Assembly: GCA_004369085.1 (NCBI GenBank)
Contig: ML210202.1
Coordinates: forward strand, 64,258-128,257
DNA length: 64,000 nt
From: Coprinopsis marcescibilis
Lineage: Eukaryota > Basidiomycota > Agaricomycetes > Agaricales > Psathyrellaceae
Direction of reading: 5' to 3'
Positions 11,461 through 23,759 of the stretch are shown here, piece after piece. The position numbers were made by a program, and so were the translations under genes. The notes under the pieces were generated by a model. The model ran no database searches. It was not told the origin of the DNA and worked only from the letters and a program-made list of their open reading frames with translations. Position 1 is the stretch's first letter. Every line of letters starts with the position of its first letter.

Positions 11461-11639
11461 TACCGCTGACCAACCGGGAATTACCGATGGTTCTGTCAGT
11501 GAACCGTTTAAAATGTATCGCGTTTTTTATGTTTTCTTTTGTGAATTTTGGCGTCTGATCAAGAAAAAGATAATGACATTGTGCATACGGATACAAGATA
11601 CAATACATAGAGATTATACACAATGCCGGACAAGCAGGA

Positions 11640-13547
11640 CAATCTGTCCCCTCGCCATCTGACAGGCCTGTCGAGTTCCGCAATCTGGGGTTGTAATATA
11701 GCTGGCAAGCCCATTGATGGGCATAGGCATGCATGGCACTCGTAACAAAGGCCAATCGTGAGGTTATGTCACTGGATAAAACATCGTACTATTCTTTTTG
11801 TCAGTAAAAGTGACACCTGGGATATGCGATGCTTACCCGTGCAAAAGTACGGTCCAGGACACACCCAATGTCGTAGAAAACTAAAACGGTCGCGGTCTTT
11901 GGTGCCATGCTATACAGCTTCTTGATGAGAGCAACGGCATACTTTTGTTGCTCCCCGGGGGTGTCGATGTTGGCAAGGAATATGGGAATGTCGTGACGAC
12001 AAACCAGTGCCATGGTTCCGGTGTCGTCGTATATCTTCGTACTTGTTTTGACCTTCTTTCCACTGGCGGCAATGTGTCCGTCTTCGCATTCATCTACTGC
12101 CGCATCTGGGACCTTGGGCTTGACTGATTTTGGGGTTTTCTTTCGCAGTAGATCGAGATGGTCTCCAACCTCGTCAACATAGTCTTTGGGGAGGTAGTAT
12201 TCAGGCTGAAAGTACTGCTGGGTATTGCCCTCGCGTCGAATGTGCCGATGATTGAAGTTGCCGTCTATGCTGACATGAATATCACCCCCCCTGGAATTTT
12301 CATTAGAATCAGGTGTAGAAGGCACAAGGGATTCTTACCTATCATCAAGAGAAAGACCAAAAATATTGCCACTGAAGCATGCTGGGCACCGGTGCTGGAG
12401 TACCCAGTCGCATTCTTCTTCAGGTTTGACCGTTTGGTTAGAATCGGGGTCTATAGCACCCGAGTTGTCGTTGGTGGGTGCATTCTCCCGCACTTTCGCT
12501 CGTTGAACCTTATTGTCCGCCATCTTGAGGGCCGCATCCATTGTTTTATCCACAAGGACCAATAGATTGTCGTACCATTGGACGGCGGGAGTGATGGACC
12601 TTCTCCAGGCATCCTGAACAGCGCAACCCTGAATTAATGGTGAGAATTCAGGCTCAAGGGCTACCAACTGCAAACATACCTTCTTGTCCTTAAGTATAAA
12701 CCCTCGACGACGGTAGAACGTCTTGCAAGTAGCGGCGAAGGCGTTTATGGCATCACACGAACGCTCGAACGATGCTTGGTAAAAATCCAGCAAGTGAACG
12801 GAGATAGCGAGTCGTGGTGCCAACAGGGATGTCGGAAACAGTCCGTGACGAACCAGAACGGAGCATAGATGCTCACACGAGCAATACTCCATCAGTCTTT
12901 CTTCGAATTCTGACAACGGGTGAGATTTCATCACGCTGGAGGGGTGGACTACTCACTGCCTTGCAACAGACATAATATGCTATGGGTCTTCACCATGCAC
13001 TGACCTGCCGGTTGCCGACAGCGGGGTCTGAGTGGTCCAGGTGATTGGAGATCCTGACCCATAGTTCTGGAAGTGTAATCCAGGAACGGCTCCAGGAGGG
13101 AATCAAGGATTTTGCACCAATTGGAATAGGTGGAATCCCCGCCATTCGCCTTCTTCCTCTTCCCGCCATTTTGACCATCTTCTCCTTCAGGTGCAGAGGC
13201 CTCCATTGGCTGTGAAGGAGCGGGAGCGGCATCACCTGGGTCCAGTCCCGCTACTTCCGGATCCGTCTCCAGCTCATGTTCGGCAGGGTCCAATTCATAT
13301 ACAGTCATCTCTGCATCTTCATCGTGATGGGATACAATTTCTGGGTTGACATTTGGATGCTGGGTTCCGAGTCAATTGCACGAAGGGATTCGAGGAGCTG
13401 GCCCATCATGCTGTCAGAGCCCAATGGTTTGATCTTGGTACGCTCTTTCCTCGCATTTCTTCGCTTGGTTGGGGTCTTATAGGGTAGTCCAACCCCTTTT
13501 ACATAGACCTGATGTAGCCGTTGGGAAGTGTTGCGCTCAGGGGGCAT
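11640..13547 (-). pseudogene. Truncated KDZ-type transposase (CxC-like N-terminus)
   Basis: Blocks read from 13547 downward match the Kyakuja-Dileera-Zisupton transposases common in Agaricomycetes. They are: a basic N-terminus; an acidic linker; CSCEHLCSVLVRHGLFPTS followed by a conserved FERSCDAINAF helix; a CPACF cysteine motif; DIHVSIDGNFNHRH (start of the catalytic region); FYDIGC; and, after an intron, SAMHAYAHQWACQL and GLSDGEG. Homology stops right after DGEG near 11650, so the C-terminal catalytic part is missing. A frame change is also needed around 13340-13370, and there is a stop near 12950 unless spliced out. This looks like an inactive 5' remnant. Confidence 0.8.
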
Positions 13548-13800
13548 AGTATAACAGTGCAGCGATGTACGGAAAGAGAACGATGATGGCGAACACGAAA
13601 TATATTCGATCGCGTCTGCAGAACGGTAACGTGACAAGTTGATCACCGTCAGTGATCGGTATGTACAGTGTTTGGACGGCGGACGGCCGACGCGCTACCC
13701 AAATATGGGAACATCGGTCTATTTCGGTAGGCCATTTTTGGGATCAAATAAAGTGCCCTAAGGTCACCGTGGGAACCGTCTAAATCTGGTGACAGTGGTG

Positions 13801-14211
13801 TAAGGTGGTCACCATGGACGGCCGACCAACGTCACGTGATGTCCAAATAAGGCGAAAATTCAGTGAACCCAGTTTTTAAGAAGAATGAGGGGGTTGCGTG
13901 CCAAATGAAAACCGTAAGGTTGTAGCTAGTTAGGACGTCAGTATTCATGCAAGAGCTTGAGGTCAACCATTCAGTACAGGCAGAGATATATCGAGGATGG
14001 CCCGTGGACGTTATCTCTGAAATAAGTAGGCAATGGACACTTCTCTTGACGAAATTTTTGACATGGAGGCTAATTAGTCCAAAGCAGACAACTTTATGGT
14101 TTTAGATTTTCGCGTAACCCCCGTTTCGCGTTAGAAATGAGATTTTCTAGAGCAAATTGCCTAAATTGGGCATCACGTGACGTTGGTTGGCCGTCCATGG
14201 GGACTACCTTA
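13801..14211. mobile_element. MITE with about 50-bp imperfect TIRs and TA target sites
   Basis: The left end (13801 on) and the reverse complement of the right end (to 14211) match over about 50 bp. They share CATGGACGGCC, then AACCAACGTCACGTGATG on the right arm (ACC instead of AACC on the left), and AGGC. Both ends read TAAGGT, so TA target-site duplications fit a Tc1/mariner-like non-autonomous element of 411 bp. The interior has no coding capacity. The perfect CACGTG core in both arms could act as an E-box. Confidence 0.75.
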
Positions 14212-14632
14212 ACTATTCACAGAACCGATGGCGAATGTCTTAGCTGCAGAATGTCGTGTAAAACTCATTAAACTCGAAGCGCCCAGCCCTTACGCGTTGT
14301 GCACAAACAAACCAAACCCCTATCTCTTGGCACAGACCAAATACTTGGCCACAATGCACCAAACAGAATGACGACAACGGTGACCAAAGATATCCCGGTG
14401 CGACGCTCAACGCTTGACTACGATCTCCCGGCCAGATACAATCTCCAGCGCTCGTGAATTCGTTCTTATTATTATCTACTCTCGCGAACCCTCAACGCAA
14501 AACACTCCTTTGTCGGTATCGGTCTCGGTTTCGGTTTTGAACCGCGCGCACATCTGCGAAACATTCTGCTTCCAAGGCTTAGAAGCAAGCCTGTAGAAAG
14601 CGAAGACGTTTTTTGAAGGATATATAGGAAGG

Positions 14633-17070
14633 ATGAGGTCAAGGTTGTCGACTCTTTCGACGTTGATAAGGCTATCGGCTGCGACGCCGTATGTGCGGCA
14701 GTTGGTGAGGAGAGGTGTAGAGGTTGCGGGTGCTGGTGCCGGTGTTGCTATGACCATGAATGGAGGAGCTGGTATAGCCGGGCACGGAGATGGAACTGAA
14801 CATCCTGCTGAGCCTGGTTCTTCAGAGTTTTGGGAAAAGCTTACGATAAGCATTGCTCTTGTCTTGATTGGTGGTGTCTTGGCCGGGTGAGTTGGTACCC
14901 CTTTGTGCTGCCTGGCTTACGCTCAGAGGAATGACGCGTTGAAGTTTGGTTGGGCTGGACTTGCTGGATGTAAACTGACATTTTACATAGGTTGACCCTT
15001 GGTTTGATGGGTTTGGACGAATTGCATCTGAGGGTGTTGGCCACATCTTCGGATGATCTGAAGGAGAAAAAGAATGCGGCAAAAGGTACGTGTTTTCTCC
15101 GACTCTACCCATTTGCTGTTCTCATCGTATGTTGTCTAGTTCTCAAGCTACTTGGAAAAGGCAGACACTGGGTTCTCATCGTACGCCTTCTACCTCTACC
15201 CACCCCCTAAATCTCCGCTGACGAACCTTGGTCCGCACATAGGTCTTACTGTTAGGAAACGTCGTACGTATATCATTCTCTTCCTTGCAGGGCTACCGTT
15301 CGCTCATTGATGACCTTAGATTGTGAACGAGAGTTTGCCTATATTTTTAGATAAGGCGTTGGGAGGCGGTGTGGCAGCGATTGTAATTGCCACTGCTGCT
15401 ATTGGTGAGGGGTTCACTCTTTTCATGCCGTGCTTTGTTAACGACTGCCTTCAATAGTTGTATTCGGGTTCGTCGTTCTGACTTACGTGATGTTTCGCTG
15501 GACTAATGTTGCAGCGTCTTGGTCCTTTTTCGTGATACAGAGAGTAAGTGGCTCGTTCAGGTCGGCTACATACGATTTCTGACTCCCGGTCGTGTAGAGT
15601 CATTCCTCAAGCTGTTAGCGTGCGGTATGGACTTTCGATCGGTGCTGCGTGTACTCCACTCGTGCTGGGTATGATGTACATATTTGGTGCGTTCTCCATC
15701 CTTCCCAGCATCTTAACTCCAGAATTCTGACAAGCATTCTCGCCTTTGTTACTACGTTACCCCAACCGACTTTGGGAATCTATCCGACTTCGTGTACATT
15801 TGCGCGTCTTTCTGCATGCATTCAGCTCCCATCGCTTGGCCCCTCGCGAAACTGCTCGACTTGGCACTGGGCGCACATGAGGCGCACACGTATAAAAAGG
15901 CCGAGCTCAAGTCTTTCTTGCAGTTCCATAGGCAGGGCGAGGAGCCGCTGAGGGACGACGAGATTGCGATTTTGAATGGGGTATTGGAGTTGAACACGAA
16001 GAGCGTGGAGATGATCATGACGCCTTTGAAGGTCAGTCTCCATATCCGTCCATTTTTCTTTTTTAAACTAATGTGTGGCTGGTTTGTAGGATACCGTTAC
16101 CCTCAGTGCGGATGCAATTTTGGACCATGCTGCTGTTGATGCGATGCAAGTGTCATACTATTGTTCAGGCTCGCCCTTTTGATTCCTTGTTTGCTAATCA
16201 CAAGGGTTTCTTTTATCTAGTTTGACGAGTGGATACTCACGTATTCCTGTGCACGAACCTGGTAAACCACTGTCGTTTCATGGAACGTTGTTAATCAAGA
16301 AGGTGCGTTGTTTGAGCTTGTTCATGGAAAGAGGAATTGACGTTGGCTGATTTAGCTCTTGACATACGACCCGAGCAAAGCGTTACCTGTTTCCGAGTTC
16401 CCCCTTACTATCCTACCTGAGGCGGCCCCGAACATCAACTGTTTCCAGGCTTTGGATTACTTGTACGTTTCCTTTCCAAATTATCTCCTTTTCTTAAGCA
16501 ATTATATTGAATGTGGCCTTTCTTTTACAGCCAAACGGGACGAGCACATTTATTGTTGATTAGCAAAACACCTGGTAAAGCCGGTGGAGCGATTGGTGTC
16601 GTTACGCTTGAGGATATCATCGAGGTGCGTTGGTTTGTAAACTTGGGGTGTGCGCCAAGGACCATGCTGAGAATGGCGGCTATGTAGGAAATCATCTCGG
16701 AGGAGATTGTGGATGAGACGGATCGGTATGAGGATAATAGGAGCAAGCGAAAAGCGAGGAGGGCGACTACTAGCAATATCATGCGGGGGTGAGTTTTATA
16801 CTTGACATTGCTTTAGTCGGATTCCTGGTCTGATTCATGAACTTTACTCGTAGGATTGTGGAACGCGAAAGACGCAGGGGCAACTCGACTGAGAGGTCGC
16901 CGTTGTTGGGTGGGGGTATGAGGGTGAGCGTGCCTGGGATGAGTCGGGAAAATTCGTTGGATGTGGGTGGGAGGGGAACTGATTTGAAGGGACTTGGGTA
17001 TGGGAGTATACCGGAGCATGAACATGAGCATGAGGATCTGATTGTGTTGAGCGAGAGTCCGAGGGAGTGA
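14633..17070 (+). CDS. MAM3: MAM3/CNNM-type membrane protein (DUF21 + CBS domains), copy 1
   Basis: A multi-exon gene. The first exon ends in a membrane helix ([14 protein letters not shown]) that splices to [19 protein letters not shown], the hallmark of the DUF21/CNNM transmembrane module. Later exons give [27 protein letters not shown], a cytosolic [22 protein letters not shown] stretch, then [14 protein letters not shown]...LLIKK and LLTYDP...[22 protein letters not shown], the CBS-pair region. A low-complexity HEHEHED tail follows. Yeast Mam3 and animal CNNM proteins act in divalent metal (Mg, Mn) homeostasis at vacuolar or plasma membranes; the same role is inferred here. The start is the first ATG of the exon. 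A paralogue lies convergently at 20784-23679. Confidence 0.88.
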
Positions 17071-17716
17071 GGATGGGAGTTTGTTAGCTGGCCGGTGCGT
17101 GGTGGGAGAGCGTAAAGTGCGTGGATGGCCCGTCTGTGGGTGGATGGATGGCCAAACGAGTGAACGGTGTGGTAATTGGTTGATTTATTGGTATTCATGC
17201 GGCTTTCTTGTTGTCTTTGTCCATTTTGTCATTCAATAGGTACTAGATAGGTCGGATGCCCATTTTGCTTGCGTTATATGTTATGTGTCGTTGGTTGTCA
17301 ACCGACATATGATGTAGTTTTGGGCGCATTAACCACACTCAACTGCGTTGGAGTCATTGCTTTGTCATCGGAGCAACAACACATCAGGCGCGTTAGTGAT
17401 CTCCGGTTTTCCGTAAGATGAATACAGTGCCACAAATGCGATACAACCGGTACAATTCTATTGGTGGCTCGACTGTGAGTATCGAGTCTATCGACCAAGG
17501 CACGGATCTGTCAGATTAGCCATCGAGAAAGCGTACTGTTCGTGGTCTTTTTCAACCACGCTGGTTATTCCGGTATTCCGCAAGGCACCCGTTGGTCTCC
17601 GGTGAAACCATCAATAGTATTATTAGCGCTTCGTATATATACCTTCTACTCCTCTACGATATTACTACAGCCCCGCTCTCAGGCCTCCCTTGTTCTCTAT
17701 ACGCAAGTCTTTAGTT

Positions 17717-18942
17717 ATGGATGCAGCCGCTGTTGGGTCTCTGTTGGGCCGCGTAACGCATGCATGGGCGTCCATTGGCCTCGTGATATCAGGTACGAGC
17801 TTTCATCTATGTACCACATGCCGCGTGAGCCCCCATGTAACTGATAGTACATATATCCTATCCTAATCCTTAGGAGTATCGATGGTCCTCGCCATATCTT
17901 CTGTGATCGCATTCTACGAGACGCCGCGAGAAAAACGCAAAGGGAGGACACCGTATATCATCATCAGCGTTGTGATATTCCTGTTGTACGCGGCGTCTGT
18001 GGTGCTGGATGGTTATACCGATTTCGAGGTGTTGTTCCGCGCGGGTTCGCCAGAGACGTTTCATGTTACCTATGCGGAAGCTGCCGCGAATGAGGTCGCC
18101 ACTGCTAATAGAGCGATCGTTGCGTGTGTGGTGTTCGTTGGTGACGCATTGCTTGTGGGTTACCTTTCTTACTTGTGTCTTTTTCAATCTCACCGGTCAT
18201 GATGCTAGCTCTACCGATGCTACATCATATGGGGCGATACGTGGTGGGTCTCACTTCTGCCTGGGGCGATATACATTGCATCTGTCGGTAAGTAGCTCCC
18301 TTGGGTATCTACAACAGCTTGACACTGATGAACTACTTGCTATCTACAGCTACAGGCATCCTCCGCCTCGTTCCTAGCAGTCAAGCAGTGGTCACACACC
18401 AAACAATCACCATGGAGTCCATCGCCCTCGTATTAAGCGCCATCATGAACATCACAGTTACCTCCCTCATCTCGTTCAAGCTTCTACAGTCCCGGAGACG
18501 GTTGGGCTTGGTTCTTCCGAAATCGAGCCTCCAGGTCTACGCCGGTGCGGTGGCGATGATCCTCGAGTCCGCGTTACCTCTATCCATTTTTGGGACGATC
18601 TATGCGTTCCTGATCTTGACCTCTAACATTATACGGCCGGGAAATAGCTTTCCCGTGGGACAGGTTGTGGGACAGTGTGTGTTTGGTGCTTTGTTTTATG
18701 GGTTCTCAGTAAGTGTTTACTCAGTGCGTTTAAACGTTCGCTATGGGTTTAATCTAACCTGGGCTTTGGCATAGGCACTGGCACCGCAAATCATTATCTT
18801 CCGTGTCACCGCGGGAAGGTCTTGGGTCAGAGACCCTGTTGCGGCGAGGAACCGTGATAGTGACACAAATATTTCGAGAGGGCTCGAGTTCAAGAAACCC
18901 GATGTGTCCGCGATCGATAGAGGTTCCAACTCGGACGTATGA
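17717..18942 (+). CDS. Orphan seven-transmembrane protein, paralogue B (5 exons)
   Basis: Inferred exons are 17717-17792, 17874-18154, 18209-18287, 18350-18708 and 18775-18942, about 320 residues, with splice phases 1, 0, 1, 0. Helices include SMVLAISSVIAFY, IIISVVIFLLYAASVVL, LYRCYIIWGDTWW, MESIALVLSAIMNITVTSLI and ESALPLSIFGTIYAFLIL. The last exon opens with PQIIIFRVTAGRSWVRDP. Exon structure and motifs match the minus-strand gene at 194-1392, so the two are paralogues. The C-terminal tail is polar and serine-rich, as in many fungal 7TM proteins. Function and ligand are unknown. Confidence 0.85.
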
Positions 18943-19245
18943 TAGTGGGCTATGATGTATGATAGATAAGGTCGGAACATGGCGCATTCAAATGTTGGCA
19001 TTGTAGGTAATAAATACAGACAACAATAATGTTCTTAGAATAAGACACACGAGATATCCAAGTCTAAGAATATGTGTACGAAAGATGAGTAAAAACGGTC
19101 GGCTAACTAATAAATACTGTAGCTGAATCAATAGTAGAACATACGGCAAGATGAGACCACAATGATTGGCAAATGGAGGCGGGAAACTGATAGACTTAGA
19201 ACCAGCGCCATAAAGTCCAATCCAATATCTGTCTCTGTGGGGCCT

Positions 19246-19836
19246 TCACCTACAATGACATTTGGTGCACTTTTCAGTGTAAACCGCATGCGGATATTTA
19301 CGATTGTTCTTCTGTTTGAGGTGTTCGCATCTGTCACCGGCATTGTTCAGGCGGCATTGACCTCCTGCTGCTTCACACTCCATCTGTTGCTGGATGGAAC
19401 AGGAACTGGTGGTCAGCCAGCTGCACACTTTTTTGTTCGCAGGCGGCGGGCTTGGTGGCGGGCTCGGCGGTGGGCTCGGCGGCGGGCTTGCAGGGGCCGC
19501 TGCCGCGGTACTACCGCTACGGCTACGACTTCTGGCCTTAGGCGCAACTTTGTTTCTGACAAGGCTGAGCCCTACCGAGGGAGGTTTTTCTCTGATGTTG
19601 CGAGCCTCTAGCAGCTCGACGCTTATGCGTCGAACGAGTTCTTCTGTGATGGCGTTGAGGTCCGCTTCGCGGATATAGTAGGCGTCTCCGCCATTGTCTA
19701 CGTCGCGGCCGTAGAACATGTCCAGTCCATCGTCTACATCGCGTTCGTAGTAATCCTCAAAGTCTTGTGCGACGATGGTGCTGGCCAAGGCAAACGCCAT
19801 CAAGGCGGCACTTAAGAACGAGGATGTCAACTTCAT
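19246..19836 (-). CDS. Small secreted cysteine-rich protein, 8-Cys family member 2 with Pro-rich linker
   Basis: A 196-residue uninterrupted frame. The signal peptide (residues 1-23, ending TIVA before QDFEDYYE) is followed by an acidic pro-region with repeated YxRD-type motifs (YERDVDD, YGRDVDN, YIREADL), then ITEELVRR and LLEAR, alignable with members 1 and 3. Unlike them it has a basic/serine stretch and an SPPP repeat linker before the cysteine domain. That domain is C-x7-C-x7-C-x6-C-x8-C-x19-C-x2-C-x-C with the GGQC motif. The linker resembles an extended spacer that could hold the Cys domain away from a pro-part or a wall-bound part. It is likely extracellular, with unknown function. 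A TATA-like box and a 5'UTR intron precede it. Confidence 0.85.
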   Translation of the reverse strand: MKLTSSFLSAALMAFALASTIVAQDFEDYYERDVDDGLDMFYGRDVDNGGDAYYIREADLNAITEELVRRISVELLEARNIREKPPSVGLSLVRNKVAPKARSRSRSGSTAAAAPASPPPSPPPSPPPSPPPANKKVCSWLTTSSCSIQQQMECEAAGGQCRLNNAGDRCEHLKQKNNRKYPHAVYTEKCTKCHCR

Positions 19837-19848
19837 TTGTCGGATGTC

Positions 19849-19993
19849 CTATTTCTCGGTTAATAACTAACTCTTTCCTCTTGAGTTAAATCGACTTACT
19901 AACTGAGTCTGGTTGCTGAGAGTCTGAGAGGTGATTTTTGAGAGAGATAAACTGGCTGGTTGCTGTTTTAGCCCACCGCAACCTCATTTATAT
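19849..19993 (-). promoter_or_regulatory. TATA-like box and 5'UTR intron of 8-Cys member 2
   Basis: ATATAAAT on the minus strand at about 19986-19993 lies about 150 bp above the ATG. A GTAAGT donor at 19899 and an AG acceptor at 19850-19849, with ATTAAC branch-like bases between, define a 51-nt leader intron. Confidence 0.45.
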
Positions 19994-20266
19994 CTTATTT
20001 GCAGGTTTACTTGTGGGTTAACTGTGTATGGTACAGCTTACTGGGTCCTACCGTTGATAAGCTTAGTTTCTGTGCGATGTAGACTTTTCGTGAAGTCATC
20101 CCGTCTGTCATCTGCGGGAGGAAAACTACGGAATTTGTCTGTACACTTTCAGGAGACGAGCTGCCCATAATGATGTGGTCGGTTTGATATTAGTGGGAAC
20201 TACCATGTTGGGCTGTACATGCGGTACCGCACCCTCAATCATGTAGCTATATCAGCAGGATATCGA

Positions 20267-20310
20267 AAATATGGAAAAAAAAACAAAAAAAAAACAAAAG
20301 AAATACGGTT
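20267..20310 (+). repeat. A-rich low-complexity tract
   Basis: Runs of nine and ten A separated by single C residues, in an otherwise gene-free stretch between the 8-Cys gene (member 2) and the second MAM3 copy. No gene is attached to it. Confidence 0.6.
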
Positions 20311-20783
20311 TAAATACATTTTCAGTGTGATGGAAATTTAACATTCAATCAAGTCATGATGTACATACATATCAACCCTTAGGTCTCAAGTCTCAACAAT
20401 CACATTTTCGATCTTTACGCAAGTAAACCTTCGTTTAAAATCAACACCACTATCCTCGGATAGCAAATGCCCTAGCCGATCAGCCTCTTCAAACCCACAA
20501 AACCCATTCACGAATCGTGAATCAAACCGAGATACATTCGTCTAATAAAACAACAACACCTATCAAAATGATATACGCTACAGTTTATAAATACACACAT
20601 ACAATTAATTCTGCCCTCAGTTTTTAACCTACCAGGATGGAAGACGAGGATAATCGACTAAACCACGACCAAGAACAAAACACGGCGACCAAAAGGACAC
20701 CAGGTCCCAAGAAAGTCGAAACCGAGTCCAAGAAAAAGTCTGCACTCTAAGTTCGAACTCGAAACAACAGCCCTCATCGACGA

Positions 20784-23679
20784 CTACTGATCAAACGTCC
20801 GATCCCGATTCCTCGGCAAACCAATATCAACCGCGCCATACCCACTCAACCGAGTCAACACCTGCAAGGTCTTTGGACTCCCAACGCCCAGCCCCCTCGG
20901 GCTCCCGACAACACTCAAGAATCGACCATTACTCCCCACACTATACCCGCCCCCTCCCAGTCCTCCCACAGCACATTCCGAATTGAGAATCGTCATCGGA
21001 CACGAACACGTCCTCGCCGCATTCTCATTCTCGCCCACCAACAGCACACTCGCTTCATCACAGCATCTCGGATGATGATACACATCCACCTCTCTCTCCA
21101 CGATACTGAAACAACCACCGCAGGTCAGGTTGAGATCCACGCTTCAAAGGCGAGAGATAACTCACTTGTCCATCACCACGCCCCGAATGCCCCTCACAGG
21201 CACAATCTTGCTCTGGTTGTCGCTATAATGATCCGTTTCATCCACAATCTCCTCCGTGATCATCTCCTCGATGATATCTATTCGCAATGCATCGTCAATT
21301 CTCTAGAGTGACAACTGGCTCAAAAAACGAGAGGGGGTGCTTACCTTCAAGTGTAACAACGCCCACACCTCCACCCTCTTTTCCAGGCGTCTGACTTACA
21401 AGCAGCAAGTGTGCTCGTCCCGTTTGGCTAAGCGCACCAATCATCCCTCAGCTGCCTTCCTCAACCTTTGATAGATGATGACGACTCACAAATAATCGAG
21501 CGCTTGGAAACAGTTTATCGACGGGTGCGCCTCGGGCAAAATAGTCAAGGGGAAAGCAGAGACGGGCAAGGCTTGCTTTGGGTCGTACGTCAAGAGCTGG
21601 AGTTGATTGAGCATCGATCGTTCGACAACAATCAGAATGAGTCCGACTCACCTTTTTGACCAGCAGTAATCCAACGAACGCCAAAGGTCTTCCAGGTATA
21701 TGAACAGGGAATCTCGAATAACCGCTATTCATTCTACACGCATTCGATCATCAGCATCATCAAAATGAACTAGCACCGGGGCACGCACATTGCATTGACA
21801 GCAGCCTGGTCCAAGATATCATCCGAACTAAGCACGAACGTGTCCTATCCCAACGCCCATCAGTCGCAGTTCGTTTAAACAGAATAGGTTATAAGATCAG
21901 AACGTACCCTCAGAGGGGTCATAATCTGCTCCACATTCTTGCTCCCCAACTCGAGCACCCCACTCAAGATATTTACTTCATCATCCCTCAGGGGCTCCTC
22001 CCCCGTCCTGTGGAGTTGCAAGAACGACTTGAGCTCCGCCTTCCTGTAGGTGTGTCTCTCCCCCGCTCCAAGTATCCAGTCGAGTAGCAGAGCAATGGGA
22101 TATGTAACGGGAGCTGTTGGTGGGTCAGAGACGGGCGACGATAATCATGAACTGACCAACGCACCCATCACAATCATCATGGCCGACACAAACGGCGCAC
22201 AAGCTGCCCCGATAGCCAATCCATACCTTACACTAAGCGCCTGCGGAATAATCCTATAAAACGATAACACCGTCAATCGCCGGATACCAGACCCCCAAAA
22301 TCGAGTTCACTTACTCTCTAAAGACACCAAGACACGCCAGTTAGTCACGTTTCGTTTTGCTTCGGTATTACTGCCGACTCCAGCTTGGCAGAGGACTCAC
22401 CCGAAAACAACTGTACAAACGTTCCATGTCAATTAACCAACGTTTCGAGGATTCGGAAATAGGACTTACCAATCGCCGCAGTGGAAAGCACGATGGCAGC
22501 GACACCTCCTCCGAGCTGGAAATGTCCGAAAGACAGTCAGCAAATCACGCTCAGAACCTCACGGCATGACTAGGATGAGTAATGTAAGGGGATGTTTGTA
22601 TGGAAGGTGAATTGTTTGTCGGATAGATGGAATGGATTAAGTCAATTTTGAGGCATAGACGTCGATATGAATGTCAACATATCGGGAGAGATTATGGATA
22701 TATGCAATCCCGTGTATCCCGCCAAGCTGGGACAAGACATGGGCAAGATTCCGAATAGAAGGGGCACTCACTGCATTGTCCAGGAAGATGGGCAAACTTT
22801 CGTTGACGACCTAAATGAAAGGTTAACGAGCGTCCACCGGCAAAACGAAAGGAATCCAAAAGTCAAAGAGACAAGTGCCAGGCGATTTCATACCACGCAA
22901 CTAATCCCGCACAAACGGCACGACGAAGACACTCGACGACTTACAACGTTGCTCAGAAGCAGGACCTATAAGTCAAGCCAAGACATTAGACACCGTCGAT
23001 CCGACTATCCCGAGAACCAACGAACCACAAGCACCCAATGTCTTCTTCCTTGCATCAAATTTAGAACTAGAGAATGCAATATCAATTCAGTAACCTCGAC
23101 CCGTTATAGAATTGCCCGACATTGACGCGGGGAAGGGACGAACTTACCAGTTTGTGCGTTCCGTTTTTCATCGGCATCTGACGAGCTTGTCGCCAATACC
23201 CGAAGATGTAATTCGTCCAGTCCCATTAGGCCAAGGGTTAGCCTGAGAAACGAGTTAGTCGAGATTCTCCAGTTAGGAGTCATGGACCGGGGAAAAGACC
23301 ACCGCAAAGCTCGGGAATCCCAAAGGATGTCATCGACAGTGAATTAATCCAACGCGAAACAGCAAGAGCAACCTGTAACAAGTTGACCCACTCACCCAGC
23401 ACAAGCCCCGCCAATAAGCACCAACACGACGCTAATCGCCAAATGGTACCAGAATTCCCAAGAGGTAGGGGGTGATCCTTCATTTTTATGGTGTGCAGCG
23501 ATGTTCAGGTAGCTCCAAGCAGATGGGCTGGTGGTAGTCTGTGTAGCCGAAGCTGCTAGTGACGCCAGAGGCGATCCTAAAGCCCGCGAAACGGTGGTTA
23601 GGATGAAGAGAGATAGTCGAACTGTAGCAACGCCAATTCCTGTTCCTGATGCAAAAGGTGATGTACGGCCTGGCATCAA
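20784..23679 (-). CDS. MAM3: MAM3/CNNM-type membrane protein, copy 2
   Basis: A minus-strand, many-exon gene. Exon 1 ends in AISVVLVLIGGACAG and splices to [21 protein letters not shown], identical in its core to copy 1. Further down, an exon gives NSGYSRFPVHIPGRPLAFVG, equivalent to copy 1's [14 protein letters not shown]. The 3' exons give [18 protein letters not shown] followed by a Cys/Gly-rich tail of different length from copy 1. DUF21 membrane module plus CBS pair; the inferred role is divalent-cation homeostasis. The two copies point at each other with a 7TM gene and an 8-Cys gene between them. Exact intron borders between 21,140 and 23,100 were not resolved base by base. Confidence 0.82.
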
Positions 23680-23759
23680 CTTGAAAACGTGTTAATCGCG
23701 GTTCTGAATAAGGTATTGAGGCGACGGAAGTAGGCGAGTTGAGCAAATAGACTGGCGAG

